Below are positions 22,845 to 34,041 of a stretch of 64,000 nt of DNA, piece after piece. The stretch comes from Klebsiella ornithinolytica NBRC 105727 = ATCC 31898 (GTDB lineage: Bacteria; Pseudomonadota; Gammaproteobacteria; Enterobacterales; Enterobacteriaceae). The stretch lies in NCBI RefSeq assembly GCF_001598295.1, contig NZ_BCYR01000002.1, positions 496,001-560,000 on the forward strand. Reading direction: 5' to 3'. The notes beneath the pieces were generated by a model that saw only the letters and a program-made list of their open reading frames with translations, had not been told where the DNA came from and ran no database searches. Made by a program: the position numbers and the translations under genes. Position 1 is the stretch's first letter; every line of letters starts with the position of its first letter.

Positions 22845-22965
22845 CGAGATCACTATAACGCTATTGATTATCATCGGCAATGCATAAGCTTCAAACATTT
22901 CTGGTTTATAGGCAGCGTCGATCGCACTACAATGAGCGATAAATCGACCAGAGCAGGAAACCACC

Positions 22966-23235
22966 ATGATTGACCCGAAAAAAATTGAACAAATCGCCCG
23001 CCAGGTCCATGAATCGATGCCGAAAGGCCTTCGCGATCTTGGGGAAGATGTCGAGAAAAAGATCCGTCAGGTACTCCAGTCACAGCTGACCCGCCTGGAT
23101 TTGGTCAGTCGCGAAGAGTTTGATGTGCAGACGCAGGTGCTGCTGCGCACCCGCGAAAAACTGGCGCTGCTGGAGCAGCGAATCAGCGATCTGGAAAGCC
23201 GCGCGGCCGCCCCGACCGTCGAAGAGAAGCAGTAA
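22966..23235 (+). CDS. ubiK: Ubiquinone biosynthesis accessory factor UbiK
   Basis: This is an 89-residue protein of the YqiC/BMFP family. The C-terminal half (about residues 45-80, heptads with [19 protein letters not shown]) is a strong coiled coil used for trimerisation; the N-terminal half is amphipathic and associates with membranes. E. coli UbiK helps UbiJ in the Ubi complex during aerobic ubiquinone synthesis. It is a single gene with its own terminator. Confidence 0.94.
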   Translation: MIDPKKIEQIARQVHESMPKGLRDLGEDVEKKIRQVLQSQLTRLDLVSREEFDVQTQVLLRTREKLALLEQRISDLESRAAAPTVEEKQ

Positions 23236-23240
23236 AAAAT

Positions 23241-23267
23241 AACGGGCCCTCAGGCCCGTTGTTGTTT
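23241..23267 (+). terminator. Terminator after ubiK
   Basis: AACGGGCC (23241-23248) and GGCCCGTT (23253-23260) form a perfect stem with a CTCA loop, followed by the U-rich stretch GTTGTTT. It lies between the convergent genes ubiK and glgS. Confidence 0.8.
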
Positions 23268-23476
23268 CAGTGTTCTAGCTCTGGTTCCGACGCTGCCTCT
23301 TCACTCACCTGACGGCAGTAGAGCTCATACCGTTGGCAAAACCATTCACGATGATCTTCATCCATATTGCCGACTATAGCCTGGAGATCAACGGAGTGTC
23401 CTTGTGCATGCATTCTGGCGAAACTCAGGGCCAGAAAATCAAAGTTCTTCATTGAATACAGTTCGTGATGATTCAT
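23267..23476 (-). CDS. glgS: Surface composition regulator GlgS/ScoR
   Basis: This 69-residue protein matches GlgS in the core ([31 protein letters not shown]). E. coli GlgS affects glycogen accumulation and represses motility and adhesin synthesis through an unknown mechanism. The start at 23476 is chosen over the ATG at 23482 because AAGGAG then lies 7 nt upstream, and only one base upstream of the alternative. yqiJ and yqiK, which follow glgS in E. coli, are absent. Confidence 0.88.
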   Translation of the reverse strand: MNHHELYSMKNFDFLALSFARMHAQGHSVDLQAIVGNMDEDHREWFCQRYELYCRQVSEEAASEPELEH

Positions 23477-23630
23477 CCGCATACTCCTTCAGCCGTGTGT
23501 GTTCTGATTGGTCATATGCTTTCTACTGACTTCAGTATTTATACTTACGCTAACGCTTTCTGTACGAAAAATGCGCTCAAATCGCCTGTTTATTGCGCTG
23601 AATCATCTCTGTCATCAATAAATAAAAAAA

Positions 23631-23656
23631 AGCCGGCGATCTGACGATCGTCGGCT
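23631..23656 (-). terminator. Terminator downstream of hldE
   Basis: AGCCGGCGATC (23631-23641) pairs with GATCGTCGGCT (23646-23656) with one G-U pair and a TGAC loop. On the minus strand a T-rich tract follows the stem, so this ends the hldE transcript. Confidence 0.82.
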
Positions 23657-23738
23657 ATTTTTGTCGGACGTTATCCGGGTTTCTTCGGCCTCGCGATACG
23701 CAACCCGCTCCCCCAGGACGCCCGCCCGGCGCGACAAA

Positions 23739-25172
23739 TTACTTACCGCTGTCTTTCTGGATCTTCTTAATGATGTTGGTCGTAGAGCAACCATCTTCAA
23801 AGTTCAGCACCAGAACGTCGCCGCCGTTCGCCCAGACTTCCTCGCTACCCGCGATATCTTCCGGCTTATAGTCGCCGCCTTTGACCAGCAGGTCCGGCAG
23901 AATGCCGGCAATCAGGCGCTGCGGCGTATCCTCTTCAAATGAGACGACCCAGTCGACGGCTTCCAGCGCGCCGAGCACGATCATACGCTGCTCCAGCGGG
24001 TTAACCGGACGAGACTCGCCTTTCAGACGTTTGGTCGACGCATCGCTGTTGACCGCAACGATCAGGCGATCGCCGAGCTTGCGCGCATTAGCCAGATAAG
24101 AGACGTGGCCCGCGTGCAGAATGTCAAACACGCCGTTGGTCATCACCACTTTCTCGCCGCGCTTACGCGCCGCCGCAACGGCCTGTTTCAGTTCATCTTC
24201 GTTCATCACGCCGAACCCGGTCTCCGCGCGCCCGCGCACGGCGTTTTCCAGTTCGATAGGTGAAACGGTGGATGTCCCCAGCTTGCCGACCACGACGCCG
24301 GCCGCCGCGTTGGCAAAGTAGCACGCCTCTTCCAGAGTGTTGCCGGAGGCCAGCGTCGCCGCCAGCACGCCAATGACCGTATCGCCGGCACCGGTGACGT
24401 CATACACTTCTTGCGCCTGAGTCGGCATATGCAGCGGCGGACGGCCCGGCTGCAACAGCGTCATCCCCTGCTCGGAACGAGTCACCAGCAGCGCAGAGAG
24501 TTCGAAATCCGCAATAATTTTCAGGCCGCGTTCGACAATATCCGCTTCGTCTTTGCACTTGCCCGCTACGGCTTCAAATTCGGAGAGGTTCGGCGTCAGC
24601 AGCGTGGCGCCGCGATAGCGTTCAAAATCGGTGCCTTTCGGATCGATCAGCACCGGTACGCCGGCATCGCGCGCCAGCTTAATCATGGTCTGCACGCTGG
24701 CCAGCGCGCCTTTTGCATAATCGGACAATACCAGCGCCCCGATGGTACCCAGCGCCTGCTGAATGCGGTCGTGCATGGGCTGCGGATCGACGCCGGAGAA
24801 TCCCTCTTCGAAATCCAGGCGGATCAGCTGCTGGTTGCGCGACAGCACGCGCAGCTTGGTGATAGTCGGGTGAGTCGGCACGGAGACAAAATCGCACTTC
24901 ACGTTGACATCCGCCAGCGCCTTACTGAGCGCACGCGCTGCGTCATCAATCCCGGTCAGGCCAACCAGGCGAGAGGTCGCACCGAGAGAGGCGATGTTCA
25001 TCGCCACGTTTGCCGCACCGCCGGGACGCTCTTCGATATTTTCCACCTTGACCACCGGTACCGGGGCTTCGGGGGAAATACGGCTGGTGGGACCATACCA
25101 GTAGCGGTCCAGCATGACATCGCCAACCACCAACACTCCTGCACGTTCAAACTCCGGCAGCGTTACTTTCAT
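23739..25172 (-). CDS. hldE: Bifunctional heptose kinase/adenylyltransferase HldE
   Basis: HldE makes ADP-heptose for the LPS inner core. The 477-residue protein has an N-terminal ribokinase-like domain (about residues 1-318, PfkB signature [11 protein letters not shown] near 261) that phosphorylates heptose 7-phosphate at O1. The C-terminal nucleotidyltransferase domain (about 344-477, [15 protein letters not shown]) adds AMP. Both active sites look intact. It lies 58 bp downstream of glnE on the same strand. Confidence 0.97.
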   Translation of the reverse strand: MKVTLPEFERAGVLVVGDVMLDRYWYGPTSRISPEAPVPVVKVENIEERPGGAANVAMNIASLGATSRLVGLTGIDDAARALSKALADVNVKCDFVSVPTHPTITKLRVLSRNQQLIRLDFEEGFSGVDPQPMHDRIQQALGTIGALVLSDYAKGALASVQTMIKLARDAGVPVLIDPKGTDFERYRGATLLTPNLSEFEAVAGKCKDEADIVERGLKIIADFELSALLVTRSEQGMTLLQPGRPPLHMPTQAQEVYDVTGAGDTVIGVLAATLASGNTLEEACYFANAAAGVVVGKLGTSTVSPIELENAVRGRAETGFGVMNEDELKQAVAAARKRGEKVVMTNGVFDILHAGHVSYLANARKLGDRLIVAVNSDASTKRLKGESRPVNPLEQRMIVLGALEAVDWVVSFEEDTPQRLIAGILPDLLVKGGDYKPEDIAGSEEVWANGGDVLVLNFEDGCSTTNIIKKIQKDSGK

Positions 25173-25230
25173 GACTCTCTCCTGCGAGATACAAACTTTG
25201 CGCGCGATAATAGCACACCCGGTTTTTTAG

Positions 25231-28065
25231 TTAAGCCATCAACCACTTCTGCCAGCTGGCGCTCACCTGCTGACGTTCATGGGTAAAGGCGTCCGGGGCG
25301 ACGTTCCCCGGCTGTTCCTGCAACGCCAGATGATGCAGCGCATCGCGCAGCGTGGTGTACGCATGGGTCAACGCCTGCGCTTCTTCATCATCCATAATGT
25401 CGTTTTGCGCCAGCAGTTCCAGAATGCGCACGTTATCAGACCAGCGCGTCAGCTTCGGTTTATCGTGCGCATAGCGTAGGACCAGATACTGGGTAATAAA
25501 TTCAATGTCGGTAATGCCCCCGGCATCGGCTTTAATATCAAAGCGATCCCGATGCTTATTGCCGAGATGGGCGCGCATTTTCTCCCGCATTTCCCGCACT
25601 TCGGTCTGCAGCGTCGCCCCTTCACGCGGCGTGCTGAGGATATCGCGTCGGATGGTATCAAAACGCTCCTGCAGCGCCGGATCGCCATAGACTACGCGGG
25701 CACGCACCAGGGCCTGATGTTCCCAGGTCCAGGCCTCATTCTTCTGGTAGTCGGCAAACGCATCGGCAGTGGTGACCAGCATACCCGCCGCACCAGACGG
25801 ACGTAAGCGAGCATCCACTTCGTAGAGAATCCCTGAAGAGGTGCGGGTGCTGAAGAGGTGCATAATGCGCTGGGCCAGGCGCAGATAGAACTGGCGACCG
25901 TCGATTTCGCGCTCCCCGTCGGTCATCACCTCCATCGGACAATCATGCAGGAACACCAGGTCAAGGTCAGAACTGTAGCCCAGCTCCCAGCCCCCCAGTT
26001 TCCCGTAACCGACGACCGCAAAACCACGCCCCTGACGGTCATGCAGGTGCGTCGGCTGGCCATAACGCGCCACCATCTGCATCCACGCCTGCTGGACCAC
26101 CGCATCAATCATCGCTTCGGCCAGCCAGGTTAAGTGATCGCTCACTTTCATTACCGGCAGCGTACCGGCAATATCGGCGGCGGCAATATGCAGCAGCTGC
26201 GCCTGCTTAAACTGGCGCAGCGCCTCCAGCTGCTGCTCTTCGTCCTCTTCCGGCACCCGCAGCAGATACTGACGTAGCTCATCGCGATAGGCATCGGTCG
26301 CCGTCGGTTGATACAGCGTATTGGGATCCAGCAGTTCATCCAGCAGCAGCGGATGGCGCGCCAGCTGACTGGCAACCATCGGCGAAGCGGCGCAGAGGCT
26401 AATCAGATGTTTCAACGCACCGGGAAACTCGCTGAGCAATTCCAGGTAGGTGGTTCGGGTGACGATACCGGTCAACAGCGGTGTAATCCGCGCCAACGGC
26501 ACCGGCGCATCGGCCCGCGAACACACTTCGCTGAGCAGATGCGGCATCAGCTGATCCAGCACCTGGCGCCCGCGCGGGCCGATAGTGCGTTTATCCAGCT
26601 CTTTACGAAAATCGGCAATCAGCGCCAGCACACTGCGACGGTCGTCATCCGCAAGATGGGCCAGCGCCGGGCTGGCGTCATCCTCTTCCAGCGCATCCTG
26701 CCACAACTCACGCCAGTACTCCTCCAGCTGCTCATCCGGTGATTGCGCTTCATCATCGCCAATCAGGTCGTTGAACACTCGCCGTACGCTGGCCATTTTC
26801 TCTTCCAGCTGCGCGGTCAGCGCTTCCCAGTCATCAACATGCATCCCCCACGCCAGGCGAGCGCGATTAAGCGCATCCTGCGGCAAAGTTTGCGTCTGCT
26901 CGTCATTGATGCTTTGCAGCAGGTTTTCCAGGCGACGTAAGAACAGGTAGGCATCACGCAACCGGGCAGCATCGCCTTCCGGCAGCAGGTGCAGCTCATC
27001 GATCGCCGCCAGCGTCGGAAGCAGCGCCCGCAGCTGGAGCGCCGGTTCGCGTCCTCCGCGGATCAGCTGGAAGACCTGTACGATAAATTCGATTTCGCGG
27101 ATACCGCCCGCACCGAGCTTGATATTGTCCTTCAGCCCGCGACGACGAACTTCACGGGCAATCATCCCCTTCATATTACGCAGCGACTGGATCACGCTGA
27201 AGTCGATGTAGCGACGGAAGACGAAGGGCCGCAGCATGGCGCGCAGTTCGTTGGCATAGGTGCCTTCGTTATCGCCCATGATCCGCGCTTTGACCATCGC
27301 GTAGCGCTCCCAGTCGCGCCCTTGTTCCTGATAGTAATCTTCCAGCGCGGCAAAGCTCAGCACCAGCGGCCCGCTGTCGCCGAAGGGGCGCAGGCGCATA
27401 TCAACGCGATAAACAAAGCCATCCTGCGTCGGCTGGTCGAGGACTTTAATCAGCCGCTGCCCGAGGCGGGTAAAGAACTGCCCGTTATCCAGCTCGCGGC
27501 GTCCGCCGCGGGTTGCGCCATGTTCAGGCCAGGCAAAAATCAGATCGATGTCCGACGAGAAATTGAGTTCGCCTCCGCCCAGTTTCCCCATCCCGAGGAT
27601 CAGCAGCGGCTGCGCTTTACCTTCGGCACTGGTAGGGGTTCCCCATTCGTTACAGCAGGCGGTGTAAAGCCAGTCGCGGGCGGCGACAATCAGCGTCTCC
27701 GCCAGCGCGCTTAGCTGCTGCAAACTGCTCTCTTCACTGACCAGCGACAGCGCTTGTGCCCAGGCGATGCGCACCATGATCCGGCGGCGAAACAGGCGCA
27801 GCTCACGCATCAGCGTCGCTTCGTCGTTGACACCGGCCAGGGCGGCCTGTAGCCAGTCGGCATAGTGACGCCACTCCTGCGCCTCGGGGGGCGAGTTTTC
27901 AAGCTCGGTCAGCCACTGCGGCTGCGCCACCAGACTCTGCTGGACGAAATCGCTGAACGCCATCACCGACTGCGCCTGCGGACTTAACGTGGATAATGGA
28001 AAATCCGCCGGCAGTCGGTCTATAACCGTCTGCCAGTGCTGCTGTAACTGTGAAGAAAGCGGCAT
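25231..28065 (-). CDS. glnE: Glutamine synthetase adenylyltransferase/adenylyl-removing enzyme
   Basis: GlnE adds AMP to and removes AMP from glutamine synthetase, setting nitrogen assimilation in response to PII and glutamine. This 944-residue protein has two nucleotidyltransferase domains with duplicated motifs: [20 protein letters not shown] in the N-terminal (deadenylylating) half and [20 protein letters not shown] in the C-terminal (adenylylating) half. It follows ygiF by 24 bp and precedes hldE on the minus strand. Confidence 0.97.
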   Translation of the reverse strand: MPLSSQLQQHWQTVIDRLPADFPLSTLSPQAQSVMAFSDFVQQSLVAQPQWLTELENSPPEAQEWRHYADWLQAALAGVNDEATLMRELRLFRRRIMVRIAWAQALSLVSEESSLQQLSALAETLIVAARDWLYTACCNEWGTPTSAEGKAQPLLILGMGKLGGGELNFSSDIDLIFAWPEHGATRGGRRELDNGQFFTRLGQRLIKVLDQPTQDGFVYRVDMRLRPFGDSGPLVLSFAALEDYYQEQGRDWERYAMVKARIMGDNEGTYANELRAMLRPFVFRRYIDFSVIQSLRNMKGMIAREVRRRGLKDNIKLGAGGIREIEFIVQVFQLIRGGREPALQLRALLPTLAAIDELHLLPEGDAARLRDAYLFLRRLENLLQSINDEQTQTLPQDALNRARLAWGMHVDDWEALTAQLEEKMASVRRVFNDLIGDDEAQSPDEQLEEYWRELWQDALEEDDASPALAHLADDDRRSVLALIADFRKELDKRTIGPRGRQVLDQLMPHLLSEVCSRADAPVPLARITPLLTGIVTRTTYLELLSEFPGALKHLISLCAASPMVASQLARHPLLLDELLDPNTLYQPTATDAYRDELRQYLLRVPEEDEEQQLEALRQFKQAQLLHIAAADIAGTLPVMKVSDHLTWLAEAMIDAVVQQAWMQMVARYGQPTHLHDRQGRGFAVVGYGKLGGWELGYSSDLDLVFLHDCPMEVMTDGEREIDGRQFYLRLAQRIMHLFSTRTSSGILYEVDARLRPSGAAGMLVTTADAFADYQKNEAWTWEHQALVRARVVYGDPALQERFDTIRRDILSTPREGATLQTEVREMREKMRAHLGNKHRDRFDIKADAGGITDIEFITQYLVLRYAHDKPKLTRWSDNVRILELLAQNDIMDDEEAQALTHAYTTLRDALHHLALQEQPGNVAPDAFTHERQQVSASWQKWLMA

Positions 28066-28089
28066 TATAGGGGTCTCCCTGGCCTGAAA

Positions 28090-29388
28090 TTATCGTTTTC
28101 CACTATGCAGCCAGAATGGCTCCGCGGCCAGCGCCTGGCGGCGGAAATATTCAATGACGCTGCGATCTTTGTGCTCAATAGCGCGACGGACTTCCAGCCA
28201 GTTCTCCAGCCAGGAGGCCGCAGCATCGGCATAGGCGCCGGCGAGCAGCTGAATGCAGTCTATGTCGCGGGCCAGACGCGGCAGCTGGCCGTCGTAATCG
28301 TCCCCCAGCGTCTGCTGGAACGCATTTTTTAACTCCGCCGCCGCCCGCGAAAGCTGGATATCGGCGAAACGTTTAAAAGAGCCGGCGATCTTCTTCTGCG
28401 CGTTCTCATTTAAAAAGGCGCGCCAGCTACGGCTCACCAGCCATTCGGTCAACGCGAGCTTCGCGCTGACTGCGGCAATGCTGAACAGCGCCGCCGGATC
28501 CTTTCCAGCCTCCGTCAGGGCAGCTTCCGCTTCCCCAAGCTGTTCGCGCAGCTGCGCGGTGGCCTTACGCGGCACGATACCGCCAAACAGCACCAGCGCA
28601 TGACGTATCCGGGCGATGGCGCGAAGGATTTCCCCTTTTGCCATCGGATTACCGCGGCTCCAGACCTCGTCATGATAGAGCCAGTGCGCCAGCGCGTTTT
28701 CCAGCGACGCCTCCAGACCCTGCTCTACGCTGGCTTTTGGCGCCACCTGCAGAACGCCGAATGGCTGCACCGGGCGCGCATCGTTCCCCTGGGCAAGATG
28801 GTAGCCGCGCGCCGCTTTGCTGAGACTTCCCTGGCGCAGCACGCCGGTTTCCAGCAGACGACGGGCGAGCGCCAGCACATCCTCCGTCTTACCAGAGAGC
28901 AGTTCCAGCTCCAGCTCGCGAATCGCCTCCTGATGCTCGGGGGTTTTCACCTCCCCGCGATCGAGCGCAATTTCAATCTGGCTCTCCCCTTCGCTGACCA
29001 CCCATTTTTCACGTTCAAAATCGGTACTGAACAGCGGCTGTACGTTTTGCGCCAGATCCGCGGGCAGTTCGCCCTGCGGCCAGACTTCGGCAGGCAGGCG
29101 TTCCAGCGCCAGTTCCGGGCTTGCCAGCGGGATGTTGAATTCCGGACGCTGATGCAATCCGCCCACCACGCGCCCGGCGATTTTCAGGGTCATTTCATAC
29201 TGACCGCGATCGCCACGGATGCGCAGTCCCATATCGTGACGGCGCAGCCAGTTATCCGCCGTTTCATAGTAAATATTGAGCAATTGACCCGCAGGCGTGT
29301 GCTGGGCATTAAGCGCGTTAAGGTGCTGGCGCAGTGTTTCCACGCCGCTGTCGGAGACGATAAATTTTAATTCGATTTCTTGAGCCAT
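28090..29388 (-). CDS. ygiF: Inorganic triphosphatase YgiF
   Basis: This is a 432-residue protein with an N-terminal CYTH domain (signature EIELKF at residues 4-9; about 1-200) and a C-terminal CHAD domain (about 220-432). E. coli YgiF hydrolyses inorganic triphosphate; CHAD domains bind polyphosphate. The frame stays open 89 codons upstream, but the start at 29388 (MAQEIELKF) places the CYTH motif correctly and gives the family length. It lies 24 bp upstream of glnE. Confidence 0.93.
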   Translation of the reverse strand: MAQEIELKFIVSDSGVETLRQHLNALNAQHTPAGQLLNIYYETADNWLRRHDMGLRIRGDRGQYEMTLKIAGRVVGGLHQRPEFNIPLASPELALERLPAEVWPQGELPADLAQNVQPLFSTDFEREKWVVSEGESQIEIALDRGEVKTPEHQEAIRELELELLSGKTEDVLALARRLLETGVLRQGSLSKAARGYHLAQGNDARPVQPFGVLQVAPKASVEQGLEASLENALAHWLYHDEVWSRGNPMAKGEILRAIARIRHALVLFGGIVPRKATAQLREQLGEAEAALTEAGKDPAALFSIAAVSAKLALTEWLVSRSWRAFLNENAQKKIAGSFKRFADIQLSRAAAELKNAFQQTLGDDYDGQLPRLARDIDCIQLLAGAYADAAASWLENWLEVRRAIEHKDRSVIEYFRRQALAAEPFWLHSGKR

Positions 29389-29602
29389 GACTGAATTCTT
29401 CCGCTTCTTTGCGCTGCCGGGAAAATACGGCGAACTATCGCCGATATTTTTTGTCAGTAGATAGTATTTTGCGGCGATTCTCCATGCAATGCGCATTTTG
29501 CCGGGCCACCTCCCGGATGTTTCCGATTGTGGCAGAAAACTTTGCGTCGCTATGGCGATGCCACTACTATCGTTCAACTTTTTATGATCAAACGATGACC
29601 TG

Positions 29603-30223
29603 ATGCCAAAATTACGCCTTATCACTTTTACTTTGCTGGCGCTCAGCGCCGCCACGGCGGTTCATGCAGAAGAAAAACGCTATGTTTCTGATGAACTGAA
29701 CACCTGGGTTCGCACGGGGCCGGGCGATAATTATCGTCTTCAGGGCACCATTAACGCCGGGGAAGAAGTTTCTCTGCTGCAGACCAATGACAGCACCGGT
29801 TATGCCCAGATCCGCGACGGCAACGGCCGTACCGCGTGGATTCCGCTGAAAGAGCTGAGCACCGAGCCCAGCCTGCGCACCCGCGTGCCGGATCTGGAAA
29901 ATCAGGTAAAAACCCTGACCGACAAACTCAATAACATCGACACCACCTGGAATCAGCGCACCGCCGACATGCAGAAAAAGGTCGCCGGCAGCGATACCGT
30001 CATCAACGCGCTGAAAGATGAAAACCAAAAGCTGAAAAATGAGCTGGTTGTCGCCCAGAAGAAGGTGAATGCCGCGAATCTGCAGCTGGATGATAAGCAG
30101 CGCACTATTATCATGCAGTGGTTTATGTACGGCGGCGGCGTGCTTGGCGTCGGACTGCTGCTCGGTCTGGTGCTGCCGCATCTGGTCCCGAGCCGTAAAC
30201 GTAAAGACCGGTGGATGAACTAA
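29603..30223 (+). CDS. ygiM: SH3b-domain membrane protein YgiM
   Basis: This is a 206-residue envelope protein with a signal peptide (residues 1-22, ending VHA), a bacterial SH3 domain (about 26-90), a coiled coil (about 95-165) and a single C-terminal membrane helix (about 172-196) followed by a basic RKRKDR tail. The domain order matches E. coli YgiM (TIGR04211 type). The SH3b domain suggests peptidoglycan contact, but no function is established. It is followed 61 bp later by cca, as in E. coli. Confidence 0.92.
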   Translation: MPKLRLITFTLLALSAATAVHAEEKRYVSDELNTWVRTGPGDNYRLQGTINAGEEVSLLQTNDSTGYAQIRDGNGRTAWIPLKELSTEPSLRTRVPDLENQVKTLTDKLNNIDTTWNQRTADMQKKVAGSDTVINALKDENQKLKNELVVAQKKVNAANLQLDDKQRTIIMQWFMYGGGVLGVGLLLGLVLPHLVPSRKRKDRWMN

Positions 30224-30284
30224 TTCGTCTTCTCTGCCAGACTTACGTATCATCTTGAGCAAAGTGGATACGGGAGAGTCAGGC

Positions 30285-31526
30285 GTGAAGATTTATCTGG
30301 TCGGTGGTGCAGTTCGGGATGCGTTATTAGGGCTACCGGTCAAAGACAGAGATTGGGTCGTAGTTGGCGCCACGCCTGAGCAGTTGCTTGAGGCGGGCTA
30401 CCAGCAGGTAGGCCGCGATTTCCCCGTATTTCTGCACCCGAAAAGCCGGGAAGAGTATGCTCTGGCACGTACCGAGCGTAAATCAGGCTCCGGCTACACC
30501 GGTTTTACCTGCTATGCCGCCCCGGACGTCACGCTGGAACAGGATCTGCTGCGCCGCGATCTGACGGTTAATGCGCTGGCTCAGGATGCCGATGGCCTGA
30601 TTATCGATCCCTACGGCGGCCAGGCCGATTTGCGTCTGCGCCTGCTGCGCCACGTCTCACCCGCCTTCAGCGAAGACCCGCTGCGCGTTCTGCGCGTGGC
30701 GCGCTTCGCCGCCCGCTATGCCCACCTGGGCTTCCGTATTGCCGACGAAACAATGGCGCTGATGCGCGCCATGGCCGACGCCGGCGAACTGGCGCATCTG
30801 ACGCCAGAACGGGTCTGGAAGGAGACGGAAAACGCCCTTGGCACCCGTAATCCCCAGGTCTTTTTCCAGACCTTACGCGACTGCCACGCGCTCGGCGTGC
30901 TGTTCCCAGAAATTGACGCGCTGTACGGCGTTCCGGCACCGGCTAAATGGCACCCGGAAATCGACACCGGTGTACATACGCTGATGACTCTGACGATGGC
31001 GGCAATGCTGTCGCCGGAGATTGACGTTCGCTTTGCAACGCTATGTCACGATCTCGGCAAAGGGCTGACGCCAAAAGCGCTCTGGCCGCGCCATCACGGC
31101 CACGGTCCGGCAGGCGTCAGGCTGGTCGAGCAGCTCTGCGCCCGTCTGCGCGTACCGAACGACATTCGCGATCTGGCGAAGCTGGTCGCCGAATTCCACG
31201 ACCTGATTCATACCCTGCCAATACTGCAGCCCAAAACGCTGGTCAAACTGTTTGATAATATCGACGCCTGGCGTAAGCCGCAGCGGGTCATGCAAATCGC
31301 CTTAACCAGCGAAGCCGATGTGCGCGGACGTACCGGATTCGAAGCCCGCGATTATCCGCAGGGACGCCTGCTGCTTGAAGCCTGGGAGGTCGCCCAATCG
31401 GTCTCTACGAAAGAGGTGGTTGCTCAGGGCTTTAAAGGGCCGGAGATTCGTGAGGAGCTGACGCGGCGCCGCATACTGGCGGTCGCGAAGTGGAAGGAAG
31501 AGCGCTGCCCTCAGCCTTGCGACTGA
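30285..31526 (+). CDS. cca: Multifunctional CCA-adding tRNA nucleotidyltransferase
   Basis: This enzyme adds or repairs the 3' CCA of tRNAs. The 413-residue class II enzyme has the nucleotidyltransferase motif [10 protein letters not shown], metal-binding DRD and the [10 protein letters not shown] basic motif, then a C-terminal HD phosphohydrolase domain (LCHDLGKGL, about residue 255) as in E. coli. The GTG at 30285 is chosen as start because it begins [10 protein letters not shown] exactly as in E. coli and has a GGGAG sequence about 9 nt upstream; an ATG ten codons earlier is open but not conserved. Confidence 0.95.
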   Translation: MKIYLVGGAVRDALLGLPVKDRDWVVVGATPEQLLEAGYQQVGRDFPVFLHPKSREEYALARTERKSGSGYTGFTCYAAPDVTLEQDLLRRDLTVNALAQDADGLIIDPYGGQADLRLRLLRHVSPAFSEDPLRVLRVARFAARYAHLGFRIADETMALMRAMADAGELAHLTPERVWKETENALGTRNPQVFFQTLRDCHALGVLFPEIDALYGVPAPAKWHPEIDTGVHTLMTLTMAAMLSPEIDVRFATLCHDLGKGLTPKALWPRHHGHGPAGVRLVEQLCARLRVPNDIRDLAKLVAEFHDLIHTLPILQPKTLVKLFDNIDAWRKPQRVMQIALTSEADVRGRTGFEARDYPQGRLLLEAWEVAQSVSTKEVVAQGFKGPEIREELTRRRILAVAKWKEERCPQPCD

Positions 31527-31553
31527 GGGCCCGGTTTTACCGGCGCTGAAAAC

Positions 31554-32375
31554 TCAGAAGAAGATAACGTAAACCACTGCCGCGACGACAAAACGGTAGA
31601 TAGCAAACGGGATAAACGAAATACGTTTAATCAGCTGCAGGAAGGTTTTAATCGCGATCAGCGCCACGATGAACGCCATAATAAAGCCGACGGCAAACAT
31701 CGGAATATCGCTGGCGTTGAGGAAACCGATGCTCTTATACACATCCAGCACGGTCGCCCCCATCATCATCGGCACCGCCAGCAGGAAGGAGAACTCTGAC
31801 GCCGCATAGCGGCTTACGCCCATCAGCATCCCACCGGAAATGGTCGCACCGGAGCGAGAGAAACCGGGCCACAGCGCCAGGCACTGGAAGCAGCCGATGA
31901 TAAATGCCTGGCGATAGGTCATATCATCAATACCGACGGCACGCGGCTGTTTTGGCTTCAGCACTTCCGCCGCGATCAGCAGCAGGCCACCCACGATCAG
32001 CGCATACATGACGTTGACCGGGTTGAACAACGATTTGATGGTATCGTGGAACAACAGACCCAGCACCACCGCCGGAACCATCCCTAATAAAATATGAATC
32101 AGCGATAAACGGCCGCTTCCCTGACCTTCATGTTCCGGTGGTTTACCGAAATGAATACCGATCAGACCAAACAGACGACGCCAGAACATGACGACAACGG
32201 CAAGAATAGAACCTAACTGAATGACCACCTCAAAAGTATTTGCCGTCTCGCCTTCAAAGCCCAGCAGATGGCCGACAATAATCATATGGCCAGTACTGGA
32301 AACAGGTAAAAATTCCGTTAACCCTTCAACCACACCCAATATTGCCGCCACCAGCAGCGAGTGTATATCGCTCAT
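31554..32375 (-). CDS. uppP: Undecaprenyl-diphosphatase UppP (BacA)
   Basis: UppP dephosphorylates undecaprenyl diphosphate to recycle the lipid carrier for peptidoglycan and other polymers; raised dosage gives bacitracin resistance. The 273-residue inner-membrane protein has eight or so membrane helices. Active-site motifs are [13 protein letters not shown] (about residues 18-30) and the [10 protein letters not shown] loop (about 170-180). It is convergent with cca. Confidence 0.96.
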   Translation of the reverse strand: MSDIHSLLVAAILGVVEGLTEFLPVSSTGHMIIVGHLLGFEGETANTFEVVIQLGSILAVVVMFWRRLFGLIGIHFGKPPEHEGQGSGRLSLIHILLGMVPAVVLGLLFHDTIKSLFNPVNVMYALIVGGLLLIAAEVLKPKQPRAVGIDDMTYRQAFIIGCFQCLALWPGFSRSGATISGGMLMGVSRYAASEFSFLLAVPMMMGATVLDVYKSIGFLNASDIPMFAVGFIMAFIVALIAIKTFLQLIKRISFIPFAIYRFVVAAVVYVIFF

Positions 32376-32623
32376 CCAATAAACCCTTTAAAAGTAAAAT
32401 GAAAAAACCAGATACGCTGAACCATTCCATCAGGTGATATTGATGCGGCCAGTCTGGAGACGGACGGCGCAGGAAATCGGAGCGTACACGGAGTACGCGT
32501 AAATTTCGAGTGCTGTCCTGACCCTGAGCGGCAATTAAATATCCCGATAGCCGGATCCTGTGACCGGTATAAACGCAATTTGTTTAACGAGTATGACCTG
32601 AAAAGTTTTGTTTCAGATTAAGG
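32376..32623. other. uppP-folB intergenic structured element
   Basis: This 248-bp spacer between two minus-strand genes holds no ORF. Its middle (about 32450-32565) carries a hairpin GCGTAC-ACGGA-GTACGC and GC-rich flanks, a pattern like enterobacterial intergenic repeats of the ERIC type but not matching ERIC itself. The 3' portion presumably includes the uppP promoter. Confidence 0.4.
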
Positions 32624-32977
32624 CTACGTCCGACTGCGCTCGATAATCACGCCCACGTTTGCCGCCCGGGCAACGGCGCCCGGTTTGCTGACTTTAATCC
32701 GCACCCACGGCGAGGGGAATTTTTCCAGCAGCAGATCGGCAATCTCTTCCGCGACACGTTCCACCAGCGCAAAACGTCCGCCTTCAACGTGACCAATCAC
32801 CAGCTCGCTGATATCAGCATAGCTGAGGCAATCATTGACATCATCGCTGCTCGCCGCTTTGCGGTTGTCCCACGCCATTTCGATATCGAACACCAGCTTC
32901 TGTTCAATGGTTTGTTCCCAGTCGTAAACACCGATAGTGGTGATTACCGAAAGTTGCTCTATAAATACAATATCCAT
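32624..32977 (-). CDS. folB: Dihydroneopterin aldolase
   Basis: FolB splits dihydroneopterin to 6-hydroxymethyl-dihydropterin and glycolaldehyde in folate synthesis and also epimerises it. The 117-residue protein matches E. coli FolB (MDIVFIEQLSVITTIGVYDWE; SKPGAVARAANVGVIIER). The ATG at 32977 follows an in-frame GTG directly; the ATG is the conserved start. It is divergent from plsY. Confidence 0.95.
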   Translation of the reverse strand: MDIVFIEQLSVITTIGVYDWEQTIEQKLVFDIEMAWDNRKAASSDDVNDCLSYADISELVIGHVEGGRFALVERVAEEIADLLLEKFPSPWVRIKVSKPGAVARAANVGVIIERSRT

Positions 32978-33207
32978 CACGACCTGCCTGCTTTTTGGCT
33001 AAACCGGATACCACTTCCGGCGAATTATGCGTATTATCCACAGATGCAAAGACATCCCCTAAATAATTCGCATTGCAGGAAAGCAGCGGCGCAGCAAGCG
33101 TTCTGGCTCCATGCACGCTCCGATGACGGCACGAAAGAAGTGCGCCAGCGCATCAGCGACGCGAAGGATAGCGGGGACAAAACGACATTTTCAAAATGGA
33201 ACAGCTG

Positions 33208-33828
33208 ATGAGTGCAATCGCGCCTGGACTGGTTATCCTTGCCTACCTCTGCGGCTCAATTTCCAGCGCCATTCTGGTGTGTCGTCTCGCTGGCCTGCCC
33301 GATCCTCGCGATAGCGGTTCCGGCAATCCTGGGGCGACAAACGTACTACGAATTGGCGGCAAGGGAGCAGCCGTAACGGTTCTTATTTTTGATGTGCTCA
33401 AAGGCATGCTGCCCGTCTGGGGTGCCTGGGCGCTCGGCCTGACGCCTTTCTGGCTGGGTCTGGTCGCCATTGCGGCCTGCGTAGGCCATATCTGGCCGGT
33501 ATTCTTTAACTTCCGCGGTGGTAAGGGCGTGGCGACCGCTTTCGGCGCAATCGCGCCCATCGGCTGGGATTTGACCGGCGTCATGGCGGGTACCTGGCTG
33601 CTGACCATCCTGCTCAGCGGCTATTCCTCGCTCGGGGCTATTGTCAGCGCGCTGATTGCTCCTTTCTACGTCTGGTGGTTCAAACCGCAGTATACCTTCC
33701 CGGTTTCTATGCTCTCCTGCCTGATTCTGCTGCGCCATCACGACAATATTCAGCGTCTGTGGCGGCGCCAGGAAACCAAAATCTGGGCCCGGCTGAAAAA
33801 GAACAAAAAAACGCCTGAGCAGAAATAA
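33208..33828 (+). CDS. plsY: Glycerol-3-phosphate acyltransferase PlsY
   Basis: PlsY transfers the acyl group from acyl-phosphate to glycerol 3-phosphate, the first acylation of phospholipid synthesis. The 206-residue inner-membrane protein has five membrane segments and the three conserved loops: [31 protein letters not shown] and the C-terminal RHHDNIQRL. The ATG at 33208 (MSAIAPG) matches E. coli; a second ATG four codons earlier is possible. In E. coli the ttd tartrate genes follow, here replaced by transport and urease genes. Confidence 0.94.
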   Translation: MSAIAPGLVILAYLCGSISSAILVCRLAGLPDPRDSGSGNPGATNVLRIGGKGAAVTVLIFDVLKGMLPVWGAWALGLTPFWLGLVAIAACVGHIWPVFFNFRGGKGVATAFGAIAPIGWDLTGVMAGTWLLTILLSGYSSLGAIVSALIAPFYVWWFKPQYTFPVSMLSCLILLRHHDNIQRLWRRQETKIWARLKKNKKTPEQK

Positions 33829-33834
33829 TCTGGC

Positions 33835-33860
33835 GCCCGGTGGCTCGCGCCGGGCCCCCT
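33835..33860 (+). terminator. GC-rich hairpin after plsY
   Basis: GCCCGG (33835-33840) pairs with CCGGGC (33850-33855), followed by CCCCTTTAT. It is a weak terminator candidate at the boundary between conserved chromosome and the nitrogen block. Confidence 0.5.
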
Positions 33861-34041
33861 TTATCCCGACATTCTCTCTGAATTACCCTTTTTGGCAGCC
33901 AATCCTCCTGAACTCACCGGCCAGAAAAAGATAATCATTTCACAACAATCACTTAGCTATGTCTTATAACCAAAAATAATTTATCCCTGCCTGCCGCGAT
34001 GTTTACTCTGAATCCTTTATAAGACAGCACAGAACAACATC

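Noticed and set aside
24411-25286. 291-codon frame antisense to hldE
   Set aside because: It lies within hldE and the glnE end on the other strand; composition and lack of any motif mark it as a shadow.
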